Positions 1-8,986 of a stretch of 64,000 nt of DNA are shown here, in pieces. Numbering within the stretch: position 1 is the stretch's first letter; each line of letters opens with the position of its first letter. Source of the stretch: Pseudorhizobium endolithicum (GTDB taxonomy: Bacteria; Pseudomonadota; Alphaproteobacteria; Rhizobiales; Rhizobiaceae); contig NZ_CABFWF030000012.1 of the NCBI RefSeq assembly GCF_902153245.2, positions 64,501 through 128,500 on the forward strand. The letters run 5' to 3'. Both the position numbers and the translations under genes were made by a program. The notes under the pieces are model-generated. The model had not been told where the DNA came from and made no database searches. It saw nothing but the letters and a program-made list of their open reading frames with translations.

Positions 1-1
1 C

Positions 2-673
2 TCCTCCCTCACGCGCTCCGGCAAGACAGCCCAGGTCGCACAGCTGGAAAAGATGCTGCCGGTCGCCGGGACCGTCAGCTATACGCGCCAGCAGGTTCCT
101 CTCGGTCTCGGCCACGCCGTATGGTGCGCCCGCGAACTCGTCGGCGACGAGCCCTTCGCGCTCCTGCTTCCCGACATGGTCTCCTTTGGCTCGCAAGGCT
201 GCATGGCCGGCCTCATGGATCTCTATCACGAGGTCGGCGGCAACGTGATCGCGGTCGAGGAATGCGTGCCGCAGGAAACCTCCAGCTACGGCATCGTCGG
301 TGTCGGCAGACAGGTCGAGCACGGTTTCGAGGTGACTGACATGGTCGAAAAACCCGATCCGGCTGTCGCGCCGTCCAATTACTACCTGAACGGACGGTAT
401 ATCCTGCAGCCGGAGATTTTCGAGCTTCTAGCCTCGCAGGAGCGCGGTGCCGGAAACGAGATCCAGTTGACCGACAGCATGCAGCGGCTGGCAAGAATTC
501 AGCCGTTCCACGCTCATCGCTATGCCGGTCGTACCTTCGATTGCGGCAGCAAGCGTGGTTTCATCGAAGCGAATGTCGCCTTCGCCCTGTTGAGGTCGGA
601 TATGGGGGATGAACTCGCCCTCTCGATCCAGGAACTGGTGAACGACCGCAACCGTCAAATGAAGGCGGCCTGA
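2..673 (+). CDS. galU: UTP--glucose-1-phosphate uridylyltransferase, C-terminal part (cut by window edge)
   Basis: Makes UDP-glucose from UTP and glucose-1-phosphate, the sugar donor for exopolysaccharide and envelope glycans (rhizobial name exoN). The frame is open from base 2 with no stop, so the start and the N-terminal nucleotide-binding motif lie outside the window. Visible family signatures are [31 protein letters not shown], the VEKPDP motif and the terminal [12 protein letters not shown] segment that binds the sugar phosphate. It ends 56 bases before the Wzz/BY-kinase gene on the same strand, so the two may form one exopolysaccharide unit. Family assignment is secure; only the gene name (galU versus exoN) is open. 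Confidence 0.93.
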   Translation, partial: SSLTRSGKTAQVAQLEKMLPVAGTVSYTRQQVPLGLGHAVWCARELVGDEPFALLLPDMVSFGSQGCMAGLMDLYHEVGGNVIAVEECVPQETSSYGIVGVGRQVEHGFEVTDMVEKPDPAVAPSNYYLNGRYILQPEIFELLASQERGAGNEIQLTDSMQRLARIQPFHAHRYAGRTFDCGSKRGFIEANVAFALLRSDMGDELALSIQELVNDRNRQMKAA

Positions 674-729
674 GTAGAGATATGCGGGAGGCGCCGCCGC
701 GGTGCCTCCCCACCCATAGCCGAGGCGAT

Positions 730-3057
730 ATGACCATGGACCAGCTAAACTTTCGACCGAAGCCGGGTTTTCACAACCAGGGCCCCGAGAGCGACAGCTT
801 CATCGATCTGGACAAGCTGTGGAGCGCGGTTCTCCGCCGGCTGGGGATCATCATCGCCTGCGTGATGGCCGCGATCGTCGTCGCCGGGCTCTATCTGTTC
901 ATGGCGCAGCCGATCTACACGGCGATGACGCAGATCCTCATAGACGAGAACCTCTCCCGCTTTGCGGAGGAGGAGGAAAACGTCCAGACGGCCCAGCAGA
1001 TCGACAACCGCATGTCGAGCGCGGTGGAGATCCTGAAGTCGAAGACGCTGGCGCTGAGGGTGGTGGACGAGGCCGAGCTCGCGCAGAACGACCTCATCGT
1101 CGATCCGCCGAAATCACCTGGTGATCTGGCCAAGGGCGCGGTTCGCAGCGTTATTTCCGCCTTCCTGCCCGGAGGGCCGCCCGCGAGCGAGGAAGCTGCC
1201 CGGGCGGGGCGCCGGGAGAAGGCTGCGGCGGTCCTGCAGCAGTCGCTGACCGTGGAGCGGGTGGGGCGCAGTTCCGTCATCGCCCTTGCCATTCGCTCTC
1301 CGGATCCGCTGCTCTCGGCAAAAATCGCCAAGACCTATGCGAATGCCTATCTGGAAGAACAGCTCAATGCCAACTTCGACGCGACGGAGCGTGCCTCCGT
1401 CTGGCTGCAGGAGCGACTGACGGATCTCAATGCGCGTTCGCAGCAGGCCGCCCTGGCGGTCGAGCAGTACAAGATCGAACACGGACTGGTATCGCCGCGT
1501 GGCGAACTGCTCTCGACGCAGCAACTGGCAGACCTCAACAGTCAGCTGATCGTGGCACAGGCCGATGCCGCCACAGCCTCCGCACGCTACGAGCAGTACA
1601 AGGCGATCCTGGATCAGGGACCGGACGCAGCCGTGAAGAATGCCGTCGTTTCGTCGAGAGATACGGATAATTCGATCCTGCAGGATCTGCGGAAGCGGTA
1701 CACAGCGATCGATGATCGCGAGCGGGCTATCGTCCAGCAGTACGGCGCCGACCATCCACAGGCCCTGGCCCTGAAGACGGAGAAGGAGGATCTGTCCCGG
1801 CAGATCTTCGCCGAGCTTCAACAACTGACCGGAAGCTTCCGGAACGAATACGAGGTCGCCAGTTCACGCGAGAAATCTCTTCGCGAGAGCATAGAAAAGG
1901 TGGCGGGAAACAATTCCGAAGCCAATGTCTCCATGGTGCAGCTTGCCGAACTGGAGCAGAAGGCGGCTGCCCTGAAGACGCTGTACCAGTCCTATCTCGC
2001 CCGCTTCGAGCAGGCATCTCAACAGCAATCCTTTCCGATCGCAAAGGCGCGGGTGATTTCGGAGGCGGGCGTGCCGACCGCGCCATCCAGCCCGAGAAAG
2101 ACGCTGACCATGGCGCTCTCGGTGGTGATCGGACTGCTGGCTGGTGGTGCGGCCGCCGCCCTGCTGGAGTTCCGCGAGCGCTTCTTCCGCACCGGCGAGG
2201 ACGTCCAGGAGAAGCTGGGTTTGCGCTTCCTCGGCTATCTTCCGCATGTCGGCACGTCAAAGAGCGGTCCGGTTGCTGCGGCGGCCCCTGCCGATGCCGA
2301 TGTGAAGCAGTCGCCTTCCGGCGAGGGAGAGCCGGCAGACTTCCGGCAGATGATGCGTATTGCAGTCGATTCGCCGCGCTCCTACTTCGCGGAAACCCTC
2401 CGCAACACGCGGCTGGCCTGCGATGTCGTGCTGCAAGGCAGGAAGTGCCGTGTCATCGGCGTGGTCTCCTGCCTTCCCGGCGAGGGTAAATCCACCGTCT
2501 CGGCCAATTTCGCAGGCCTGCTTGCATCGAGCGGGCTGCGCACGCTCGTCATCGATGCGGATCTTCGTAATCCCGGCCTGACGAAGATGCTGGCGACCGA
2601 ACCCGAGAGCGGGCTTGTGGAAGTGGCTTTGCAGGAGACGGATTGGACGAAGGCAGTTCGGGTCGACCGCCGATCGAAGCTCGCGATCATGCCGATCGCA
2701 AGCCGGGGAAAGAAGGTCGCCCATACGAGCGAGCTCCTGTCTTCCTCGGGCATGGCGCAGTTCCTCGACAGCGTCCGGGAAACTTTCGATGTCATCGTGG
2801 TGGATCTGGCGCCGCTCGTGCCGGTCATCGATGCGAAGGCCTTCGAGCCTTACGTCGATGGGTTCATCTTCGTGGCGAAATGGGGCGTCACGCCGGTAAA
2901 GACCGTGCAGAACGTGCTGTGGGCCGAGCCGGAAATCGCCGCCAAGACGATCGGCCTGGTGCTGAACGACACGGAGATGTCGCAACTGTCGCGATATGCC
3001 GATCCGGGAGCGCCGGAGCAGTTTCGCGAGCAGTATATGGCCTACTACCAGAGCTGA
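730..3057 (+). CDS. Exopolysaccharide chain-length/export protein with BY-kinase domain (ExoP/Wzc-like)
   Basis: Inner-membrane polysaccharide co-polymerase of about 775 aa that controls polymer length and export. Layout: Wzz segment with a first membrane helix near residues 40-59, a long periplasmic coiled-coil region rich in Gln, Ala and Glu (about 150-440), a second helix near 458-478, then a cytoplasmic tyrosine-kinase ATPase. Walker A GEGKST is at 584-589, Walker A' (VIDADLRNP) near D609 and Walker B (VIVVDLAPL) near D692. Four tyrosines in the last 22 residues could be the autophosphorylated tail. The start at 730 (atgaccatggac) is preferred over an upstream ATG at 682 because a purine-rich GAGGCG lies just before it. 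The stop lies one base from the convergent ubiV stop. Confidence 0.9.
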   Translation: MTMDQLNFRPKPGFHNQGPESDSFIDLDKLWSAVLRRLGIIIACVMAAIVVAGLYLFMAQPIYTAMTQILIDENLSRFAEEEENVQTAQQIDNRMSSAVEILKSKTLALRVVDEAELAQNDLIVDPPKSPGDLAKGAVRSVISAFLPGGPPASEEAARAGRREKAAAVLQQSLTVERVGRSSVIALAIRSPDPLLSAKIAKTYANAYLEEQLNANFDATERASVWLQERLTDLNARSQQAALAVEQYKIEHGLVSPRGELLSTQQLADLNSQLIVAQADAATASARYEQYKAILDQGPDAAVKNAVVSSRDTDNSILQDLRKRYTAIDDRERAIVQQYGADHPQALALKTEKEDLSRQIFAELQQLTGSFRNEYEVASSREKSLRESIEKVAGNNSEANVSMVQLAELEQKAAALKTLYQSYLARFEQASQQQSFPIAKARVISEAGVPTAPSSPRKTLTMALSVVIGLLAGGAAAALLEFRERFFRTGEDVQEKLGLRFLGYLPHVGTSKSGPVAAAAPADADVKQSPSGEGEPADFRQMMRIAVDSPRSYFAETLRNTRLACDVVLQGRKCRVIGVVSCLPGEGKSTVSANFAGLLASSGLRTLVIDADLRNPGLTKMLATEPESGLVEVALQETDWTKAVRVDRRSKLAIMPIASRGKKVAHTSELLSSSGMAQFLDSVRETFDVIVVDLAPLVPVIDAKAFEPYVDGFIFVAKWGVTPVKTVQNVLWAEPEIAAKTIGLVLNDTEMSQLSRYADPGAPEQFREQYMAYYQS

Positions 3058-3058
3058 C

Positions 3059-3994
3059 CTACAGCGCCGACTGAGCCGCCACATTGCGCGCCCGCGAAAC
3101 CCAGGCCGCACCCTCGCGTGCATGGAGGAAGCCGTTCGACAGGGGAGCGCCGGGATAGATGGTTTCGACCCGAGCGATGGCCTCCTCCACACCGACACGA
3201 TCCTGCAGGAGGTCGTTGAACACGGCGGCGATCCCGACCATGTCGCAATCCTGCGGCGACAGCCGGAAACGAGAGATGCCGGCTTCCCGCAAGGCGCGCA
3301 TCTCGGCGGCCACCATCTGGCAGGTGTGGGAGACGGTCTGGACACCGTTCAGCACCAGGAAGGACTGCCGGTCGAGGGTGCGGACCGGGAGGCCGTCCGG
3401 TTCGTCGGCGCACACGAACTGGCAGTTGTCCTTGATATGTCCCTTGGATCTGGCATGGGCGCATCGCGCCGAGATGGCCAGCGGCATCCGGCCGAAAGCG
3501 AAGATCTCGTAGTCCACGTCCGGCGCCCCTGCCGCGATCGCGGAGATAGAATCCATCGGAAGTTCCGGAGGCAGGCAGATCGTTCTTGCTCCCCGCGCGG
3601 CGAGGAGGCGTGCGGTTGCCGCGTTGTAGACATTGATGAGCGGTCCGATCACGTGAGGCTTCCCGTTCAGGAGCCCCAGTGCGGAAAGGTCGCTGGCCTC
3701 CACCAGGTCCGCCGCGTTCGCGATCAGATTGCGCACATGCTGGGTTTCCCGCTCCAGCGTCACCATGGCGAGCGTCGAAAAGACGACTTCCTTTCCAGCG
3801 GCCGTAAGCCGCTCGACCACCTCCGCGATATGGGGTTCCGTGAAATGCAGTCGCTTCGAGCAGACGGTCTCGCCGATCACCACCCGACTCACATCGGCCT
3901 CATCTGCGATCCGGAAGTAGAAGTCACGCCACTTCGGCCCGTCCCAGAGATAGAGGACGGGGCCGAGCGTCAGGGTTGCGGTAGTTTGCGGCAT
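3059..3994 (-). CDS. ubiV: UbiV, O2-independent ubiquinone hydroxylation protein (U32 family)
   Basis: Partner of UbiU in the oxygen-independent hydroxylation steps of ubiquinone synthesis. UbiU-UbiV is a heterodimer with a [4Fe-4S] cluster in each subunit. The four expected cysteines are present at 45, 178, 191 and 195, and the C-x12-C-x3-C spacing of the last three matches the characterised protein. The start at 3994 (MPQTTATL, 311 aa) is chosen because GGAG lies 8 bases upstream and it begins just after the ubiU stop. An upstream ATG at 4018 would overlap ubiU. It is the last gene of ubiT-ubiU-ubiV. U32 proteins are often annotated as peptidases or collagenases; the cysteine pattern and neighbours argue for UbiV. 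Confidence 0.93.
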   Translation of the reverse strand: MPQTTATLTLGPVLYLWDGPKWRDFYFRIADEADVSRVVIGETVCSKRLHFTEPHIAEVVERLTAAGKEVVFSTLAMVTLERETQHVRNLIANAADLVEASDLSALGLLNGKPHVIGPLINVYNAATARLLAARGARTICLPPELPMDSISAIAAGAPDVDYEIFAFGRMPLAISARCAHARSKGHIKDNCQFVCADEPDGLPVRTLDRQSFLVLNGVQTVSHTCQMVAAEMRALREAGISRFRLSPQDCDMVGIAAVFNDLLQDRVGVEEAIARVETIYPGAPLSNGFLHAREGAAWVSRARNVAAQSAL

Positions 3995-3998
3995 GCGC

Positions 3999-4976
3999 CT
4001 ATCTCCATCGTTTTTCATAGGCGCCCGAGGTCGTCTTCTGCCCCTCGCTCAGGTGGCGCAGCTTGCTCAGAAGCGCTTGCCGCTCCGCTCCCTGCGCCGT
4101 CAGCGATCGCCTCAAGGTGGACACGACTTCGGCGACATAGGCCTTGCCGCGCTGGCGGCCTTCCACCTTGAGCGCACTTACGCCGGCTTCGCGCAGAGCG
4201 TCGATATGATCCATGATGTCGAGGGAGACGGGGTCCTCGAATGCGTAGCCGTGGCTGTCGCCGACTTCGAAGCGCCCCTTGCACAGAGTTGGATATCCTG
4301 CCGCCTCTCCGGGAGGGAAACGATTGATCGTATAGTCACCCAGCTCGGAAACCAGTTCGCCCCCATCCTGCCGGTATCGCACATGCGTTGCCGGCGAACA
4401 GACGCCGTTCATGTTCGGCGACTTGCCCGTGGCATAGGAGGACAGAGAACAGCGTCCCTCCGCCATCACGCACAACCCGCCGAAGACGAAGACCTCGATC
4501 TCACAGTCGATCTTGCGCGCGATGCGCGCGATGTCCGGAATGGTCAGCGTGCGGGGCAATACCACCCGCTTCACGCCGAAGGCGGTGACGAGGAAACGGA
4601 TCGCCTCCACATTCGAGGCCGACGCCTGTACCGAGGCATGCAAGCGCTGCTCCGGGTAGGTTTCCGCAACATGGGCCATCAAGCCGAAGTCGGCGACGAT
4701 CAGGGCGTCGACGCCGAGGGCGACCGCATCGGCGGCCCGTTGATACCAGAGTGCCTCGCTCCCCGCCCGCATGAAGGTGTTGAGCGCCACCAGCGTCTGC
4801 ACGCCCTTCTGCCGGGCATAGGCTATGGAGTTCCTCAGTTCCTCTCGGCTGAAGTTCAGCCCCGGAAAATTGCGTGCGTTGGTCTCGTCGTTGAAGCCGC
4901 AGTAGACCGCATCTGCGCCGGCGTCCACGGCTTCCCGGAAGGCGGCCGGTGTTCCTGCGGGACAAATCAGTTCCAT
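3999..4976 (-). CDS. ubiU: UbiU, O2-independent ubiquinone hydroxylation protein (U32 family)
   Basis: Second subunit of the anaerobic ubiquinone hydroxylase with UbiV, 325 aa. The sequence opens with MELICPAGTP as usual for U32 proteins and carries cysteines at 169, 176, 193 and 232. As I recall the E. coli protein, these are the same positions as its cluster ligands. The start overlaps the 3' end of ubiT by 10 bases and the stop lies 4 bases before the chosen ubiV start, so the three genes are translationally coupled. The prephenate or another non-O2 oxygen donor used by this system is known from E. coli work, not visible here. Confidence 0.94.
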   Translation of the reverse strand: MELICPAGTPAAFREAVDAGADAVYCGFNDETNARNFPGLNFSREELRNSIAYARQKGVQTLVALNTFMRAGSEALWYQRAADAVALGVDALIVADFGLMAHVAETYPEQRLHASVQASASNVEAIRFLVTAFGVKRVVLPRTLTIPDIARIARKIDCEIEVFVFGGLCVMAEGRCSLSSYATGKSPNMNGVCSPATHVRYRQDGGELVSELGDYTINRFPPGEAAGYPTLCKGRFEVGDSHGYAFEDPVSLDIMDHIDALREAGVSALKVEGRQRGKAYVAEVVSTLRRSLTAQGAERQALLSKLRHLSEGQKTTSGAYEKRWR

Positions 4977-5473
4977 CGATGCTGCTCCTGGGGAAGAACC
5001 CTGCCGCGAACGCCGGCGGCCGCCTTGCTTACGAGTGAAGCGAATGGCCCGGCGAGCTTGCCGAGTTCCGTCGGCAGGTCGATCAGGCTGTCGTCCAGGG
5101 CATTGCGCAGGGCGAGCATCGCCTCCATGTCCCCCGTCACCGTGATCTCACGAGCAAAGAACAGGGCATCGGCGTCGCACCGACCTTCCAGGAGGGAGAG
5201 AAGGTGAACGATCTTTGCTTCCACGGTACAGTCCGCCTTCGCGTCGTCCGATTTTCTCAGGACGGAGAGGGAAGGCCGCGAGGGGTCGACGACGAAGGCA
5301 ACAGGCAGGTCGGTCGGACGAAAGGCGAACCGCTTTTCCCGATAAGTTCCCAATCGCGCGAAAAGATCGGGATGTTCCGAAAGGACCTTGCTGAAGACGA
5401 TCCGCGTCACGCGTTCGATCAGGGGGATCGGTACGAAGTGCAGAGGCGCGGAGACCATTGGGGGAATTTTCAT
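4967..5473 (-). CDS. ubiT: UbiT, SCP2-domain lipid-binding accessory protein for anaerobic ubiquinone synthesis
   Basis: Sterol-carrier-protein-2 fold protein (168 aa) that is thought to present hydrophobic ubiquinone intermediates to the anaerobic enzymes. The hydrophobic N-terminal segment, the LxARLGxYREKRFAFRPTDLPVAFVV stretch (described here only in part) and the ITVTGDMEAMLALRNALD segment are typical. The start at 5473 (MKIPPMVS) is preferred over 5494 because AAGGA sits 8 bases upstream of it and lies inside the longer version. It is the first gene of the ubiTUV operon and faces ubiD across a gap that contains an FNR-like site. The order differs from E. coli, where ubiT is divergent from ubiUV. 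Confidence 0.88.
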   Translation of the reverse strand: MKIPPMVSAPLHFVPIPLIERVTRIVFSKVLSEHPDLFARLGTYREKRFAFRPTDLPVAFVVDPSRPSLSVLRKSDDAKADCTVEAKIVHLLSLLEGRCDADALFFAREITVTGDMEAMLALRNALDDSLIDLPTELGKLAGPFASLVSKAAAGVRGRVLPQEQHRWN

Positions 5474-5524
5474 GTGACGTATCCTTGGAGGCATCCGAAC
5501 CTAGCCACGATTCGTCAAAGGTAC

Positions 5525-5538
5525 TTGAGCTAGAGCAA
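5525..5538. promoter_or_regulatory. FNR/FnrL/Anr-like site between ubiT and ubiD
   Basis: The sequence TTGAG-CTAG-AGCAA matches the dyad TTGAT-N4-ATCAA at 8 of 10 defined bases. It lies in the gap of about 100 bases between divergent ubiTUV and ubiDX, where an oxygen-responsive regulator would be expected. It is an inference from one imperfect site; no promoter elements were assigned. Confidence 0.4.
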
Positions 5539-5572
5539 AGACATCTTCGTTTTTGCTCGCGACAGACGGCGC

Positions 5573-7078
5573 ATGGATATGCACCCTACGCCCCGCCGAT
5601 ACGCATCGCTCCGCCATTTCGCGGAGGAACTCGAACGACGCGGGCGGTTGAAGCGCATCGCCCGGCCGGTCAGTCTCGTGCACGAGGTGACCGAGATTCA
5701 CCGGCGCGTGCTGCTGGCCGGCGGGCCGGCTCTTCTGTTCGAGAAGCCCGTGGACGCTTGCGGCCGCGTATCGGACGTCCCTCTGCTGACCAACCTGTTC
5801 GGTACCCAGGAGCGGATAGAATGGGGGTTCGGGTTGGAGAGCGGCGGTATCGGCCACCTTGCTGAGACCCTCGCTGCGCTGCGTCATCCGGAGCCACCGA
5901 AATCCTTCCGGGACGTGATGGCGAAGGTGCCCCTCCTCACCGCGGCGCTTTCGATGCGGACGAAACAGGTTGCTGAGATCCCGGCGCAGGAAGTCGTTTG
6001 GCGGGGGGAGGACATCGATCTTTCGCGGCTGCCGATCCAGTGGTGCTGGCCCGGCGAGCCTGCACCTTTGGTGACCTGGCCCCTGGTGATTACGCGCAGC
6101 CCCGATGATCCGTCGGACGTCAATGTCGGCGTCTATCGTATGCAGGTGCTGGGAAAGGACCGGCTCATCATGCGCTGGCTCGCCCATCGCGGCGGCGCCC
6201 GTCACCACCGCATGTGGCAGCGGCGCGGGGAGGACATGCCGGTGGCGGTCGTCATCGGCGCCGATCCGGCCATGCTTCTTGCTGCCGTCATGCCACTGCC
6301 GGAGGGAATGAGCGAGATCGCGTTCTCGGGCGTCCTTCGCGGGCAGCGCACCCGCAGCGCCTCGGCCCTCACGGTGCCGATCTCCGTTCCGGCGAGCGCG
6401 GAGATCGTTCTGGAAGGCCGGGTCTCCGCCACGGATACGGCAGATGAAGGCCCCTATGGAGACCATACCGGCTATTACAACTCGGTGGAGCCGTTCCCCG
6501 TCATGACGCTGTCAGCCATCACCAGCCGGCGGGATCCGCTCTATCTCTCGACCTTCACCGGCCGGCCGCCTGACGAGCCTTCCGTGTTGGGGGAGGCGAT
6601 GATGGAACTCTTCCTGCCGCTCGCAAAGCGGCAGTTCCCGGAGATCGTCGACCTGTGGATGCCGCCGGAGGCCTGTTCCTACAGGGCGATGGTCGTCTCT
6701 ATCGACAAGCGATACCCCGGACAAGCCCGGCGGATCATGATGGGACTCTGGTCGATGCTGCCGCAGTTCAGCTACACCAAGCTGATCATCGCGGTGGATC
6801 CGGACATCAACGTGCGGAGCTGGAGCGATGTGATCTGGGCCCTGTCGACGCGGTTCGACGCGAGCCGCGATCTTCTGGTGATCCGCGACACCCCGATCGA
6901 TTATCTCGACTTCGCGTCACCCCAGCCGGGGCTCGGGGGGAAACTCGGTCTCGATGCGACCACCAAGCTTCCTCCGGAAACGGATCGGGAGTGGGGGAGG
7001 GTTCTGTCCATGCCGCCGGAAATCGTCTCCAAGATGGATGCCCTCTGGGCGGATCTCGGGCTGGAGCAGCGGCCATGA
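5573..7078 (+). CDS. ubiD: UbiD, 4-hydroxy-3-polyprenylbenzoate decarboxylase
   Basis: Prenyl-FMN-dependent decarboxylase (501 aa) that removes the carboxyl group from the ubiquinone head-group precursor. The length matches characterised UbiD. Diagnostic segments are NVGVYRMQVLGKDRLIMRW, which continues into HRGGARHH and carries the catalytic arginine region, and EGPYGDHTGYYN, which carries the catalytic glutamates. ATG 5573 has a second ATG at 5579 in frame; neither has a strong Shine-Dalgarno sequence. It overlaps ubiX by four bases (ATGA), so the decarboxylase and its cofactor-making partner are coupled. Divergent placement from ubiTUV suggests a shared ubiquinone supply module. Confidence 0.93.
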   Translation: MDMHPTPRRYASLRHFAEELERRGRLKRIARPVSLVHEVTEIHRRVLLAGGPALLFEKPVDACGRVSDVPLLTNLFGTQERIEWGFGLESGGIGHLAETLAALRHPEPPKSFRDVMAKVPLLTAALSMRTKQVAEIPAQEVVWRGEDIDLSRLPIQWCWPGEPAPLVTWPLVITRSPDDPSDVNVGVYRMQVLGKDRLIMRWLAHRGGARHHRMWQRRGEDMPVAVVIGADPAMLLAAVMPLPEGMSEIAFSGVLRGQRTRSASALTVPISVPASAEIVLEGRVSATDTADEGPYGDHTGYYNSVEPFPVMTLSAITSRRDPLYLSTFTGRPPDEPSVLGEAMMELFLPLAKRQFPEIVDLWMPPEACSYRAMVVSIDKRYPGQARRIMMGLWSMLPQFSYTKLIIAVDPDINVRSWSDVIWALSTRFDASRDLLVIRDTPIDYLDFASPQPGLGGKLGLDATTKLPPETDREWGRVLSMPPEIVSKMDALWADLGLEQRP

Positions 7079-7656
7079 GCAGCTTCAGGGTCGTCATCGG
7101 TATCTCGGGAGCGTCCGGCGCTCTGATACCACTCAGGATCATGCGGCTGCTGGCGGAGACGGGCTCGGTGGAAACCCATGTCGTGGTCTCGCCCTCGGCC
7201 GAGCGGACGCTCGCCCACGAGGTCGGTGCCGATGGAATGGAGCAGGTCAGGCAAGTTGCGCATCGCATCTACCGGCCCGACGATATCGGTGCGGCGATCG
7301 CCAGCGGCTCTTTCCGCACGGAGGGAATGATCATCGCGCCCTGTTCCATGCGCACCCTCGCCGCGGTCTCTGCCGGCACGTCGGACAATCTGCTTCTGAG
7401 AGCGGCCGACGTGCACCTGAAGGAGCGCAGGAAGCTCGTTCTGCTGGCGCGGGAGACTCCGCTGCATCTCGGCCATCTGCGTAACATGTGCGCCGTCACG
7501 GAAATGGGCGGCATCATCATGCCGCCGGTGCCGGCCTTCTATCATCGGCCGAAGACGGTGGAGGACATCGTCGATCACCTTGCCGCCCGCGCCGTAGACC
7601 AGTTGCAACTGCCGATCGTTTCCCGAACGCGGGAATGGGACCCGGACCGCGGCTAG
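7075..7656 (+). CDS. ubiX: UbiX, flavin prenyltransferase
   Basis: Makes the prenylated FMN cofactor that UbiD needs, from FMN and dimethylallyl phosphate. 193 aa, the normal size for the family. The Rossmann-like start VVIGISGASGALIPLRIM, the IIAPCSMRTLAAVSAGTSDN motif and the LARETPLHLGHLRNM segment are all present. Its ATG overlaps the ubiD stop (ATGA). The stop lies one base from the stop of the convergent TRAP permease gene. Confidence 0.95.
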   Translation: MSSFRVVIGISGASGALIPLRIMRLLAETGSVETHVVVSPSAERTLAHEVGADGMEQVRQVAHRIYRPDDIGAAIASGSFRTEGMIIAPCSMRTLAAVSAGTSDNLLLRAADVHLKERRKLVLLARETPLHLGHLRNMCAVTEMGGIIMPPVPAFYHRPKTVEDIVDHLAARAVDQLQLPIVSRTREWDPDRG

Positions 7657-7657
7657 A

Positions 7658-8941
7658 CTAGAAGCCGGCGATCCGCGGCAGCCAGGTGGAAAGGGCGGGA
7701 ATGAAGGTCACGAGAAGCAGGACCACGAGATAGGCGATGAGGAAGGGCGATATCTCGCGGGTGATTTCGCTGACCCTGATCTTGACGACGGACGACACCA
7801 CGAAGAGCAGCGCGCCAACGGGCGGCGTGATCAAACCCACCGTGAGGTTCAGGATCACGATCATCGCGAACTGGATCGGGTCGATACCAAGCTGGAAGGA
7901 GATGGGGGCGAGGATCGGCACCAGGATCATGACGCCCGGCAGCGGGTCCATGAACATCCCGAACAACAACAGAAGTATGTTGACGGCCAGCAGGAAAACG
8001 ATCGGGCTGAGGTCCCAGCCGATGATCGTGTCGGCAAGGAACTGCGGAACGCCCTCGATGATCAGCACCCAGGCGAACGCACGGGCGGAAGCGAGGATCA
8101 GCAGGATCCCCACGGTAACCATTGCAGAGCGGAAGATGATCTCGGGCAGGTCCTTCACCTTCAGGGACCGGTAGATGAACATGCCGCAGAAGAGTGCGTA
8201 GAAGACCGCGATCACGGAGGCTTCGGTGGGCGTGAACCAGCCGAGGCGGATGCCGCCGACGACGATGACGATGAGGGCCAGGGCAGGGACGGCATAGAGC
8301 GTGTTCGCCGCCATCTCCTTCACGCTCGGCCGGATGTCCATGGAGCGATAGTTGCGCTTGCGGGAGATGTAGAAGTTCACGACGCACATCGCCGCCGAAA
8401 TGACCAGGCCCGGAACGACGCCTGCCAGGAATAGGCCGCCCACGGAGACCCGCTGGTCCTGCAGCGCATAGATGATCATGGTGATGGAGGGCGGGATGAT
8501 GGGATCGACGACCGCGACCGCCGCCGCGAGAGCGGAGGCATACCGCTTGTCGTAGCCGCTCTTTTCCATCATGCGGCTCGACATCGCGCCAGGCCCGGCG
8601 GCAGCGGCGAGAGCCGAACCCGAGATTCCGGCAAACAGCGTTGTGGAGATGATGCTCGCATAGCCCAGGCCGCCGCGGGCCCTGCCGACGAACTGGGAGG
8701 CCAGTCGCAGGAGATGATGGGTCAGCGCGCCGCCGGTCATCAGTTCAGCCGCGAGAATGAAGAAGGGTACGGCCAGGAGCGGGAAACTGTCCACGCCGGT
8801 GAACATCTCCTTGATCACCACGATCTGCGGATAGTTGCTGCCGAGCACGACGGCGAGCCAGGTGGCAATGGCCAGCGTGAAGGCGACCGGCACGCCGAGG
8901 GCCAGCAGGATGAAGAACGAGGCGAAGAGGATGATGATCAT
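7658..8941 (-). CDS. TRAP transporter large permease (DctM type)
   Basis: Twelve-helix sodium-coupled large membrane subunit of a tripartite ATP-independent transporter, 427 aa, the usual length. It carries the family landmarks SLPLLAVPFFILAAELMTGG in part, the GxSGSALAAAAGPG segment (GISGSALAAAAGPGAM), and the C-terminal GLITPPVGALLFV motif. It is the last gene of a dctP-dctQ-dctM set read right to left. The substrate is unknown: no catabolic enzyme lies in the same operon, and the binding protein is not diagnostic. Confidence 0.93.
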   Translation of the reverse strand: MIIILFASFFILLALGVPVAFTLAIATWLAVVLGSNYPQIVVIKEMFTGVDSFPLLAVPFFILAAELMTGGALTHHLLRLASQFVGRARGGLGYASIISTTLFAGISGSALAAAAGPGAMSSRMMEKSGYDKRYASALAAAVAVVDPIIPPSITMIIYALQDQRVSVGGLFLAGVVPGLVISAAMCVVNFYISRKRNYRSMDIRPSVKEMAANTLYAVPALALIVIVVGGIRLGWFTPTEASVIAVFYALFCGMFIYRSLKVKDLPEIIFRSAMVTVGILLILASARAFAWVLIIEGVPQFLADTIIGWDLSPIVFLLAVNILLLLFGMFMDPLPGVMILVPILAPISFQLGIDPIQFAMIVILNLTVGLITPPVGALLFVVSSVVKIRVSEITREISPFLIAYLVVLLLVTFIPALSTWLPRIAGF

Positions 8942-8986
8942 GGTGTTCCGGCGTCTTCGGCTGGGCGTGATGGGGAGGGTGCGACG

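Noticed and set aside
3059-4976. U32 peptidase/collagenase annotation for the two U32 proteins
   Set aside because: The [4Fe-4S] cysteine pattern of UbiU and UbiV and the adjacent SCP2-domain UbiT fit ubiquinone synthesis, not proteolysis.
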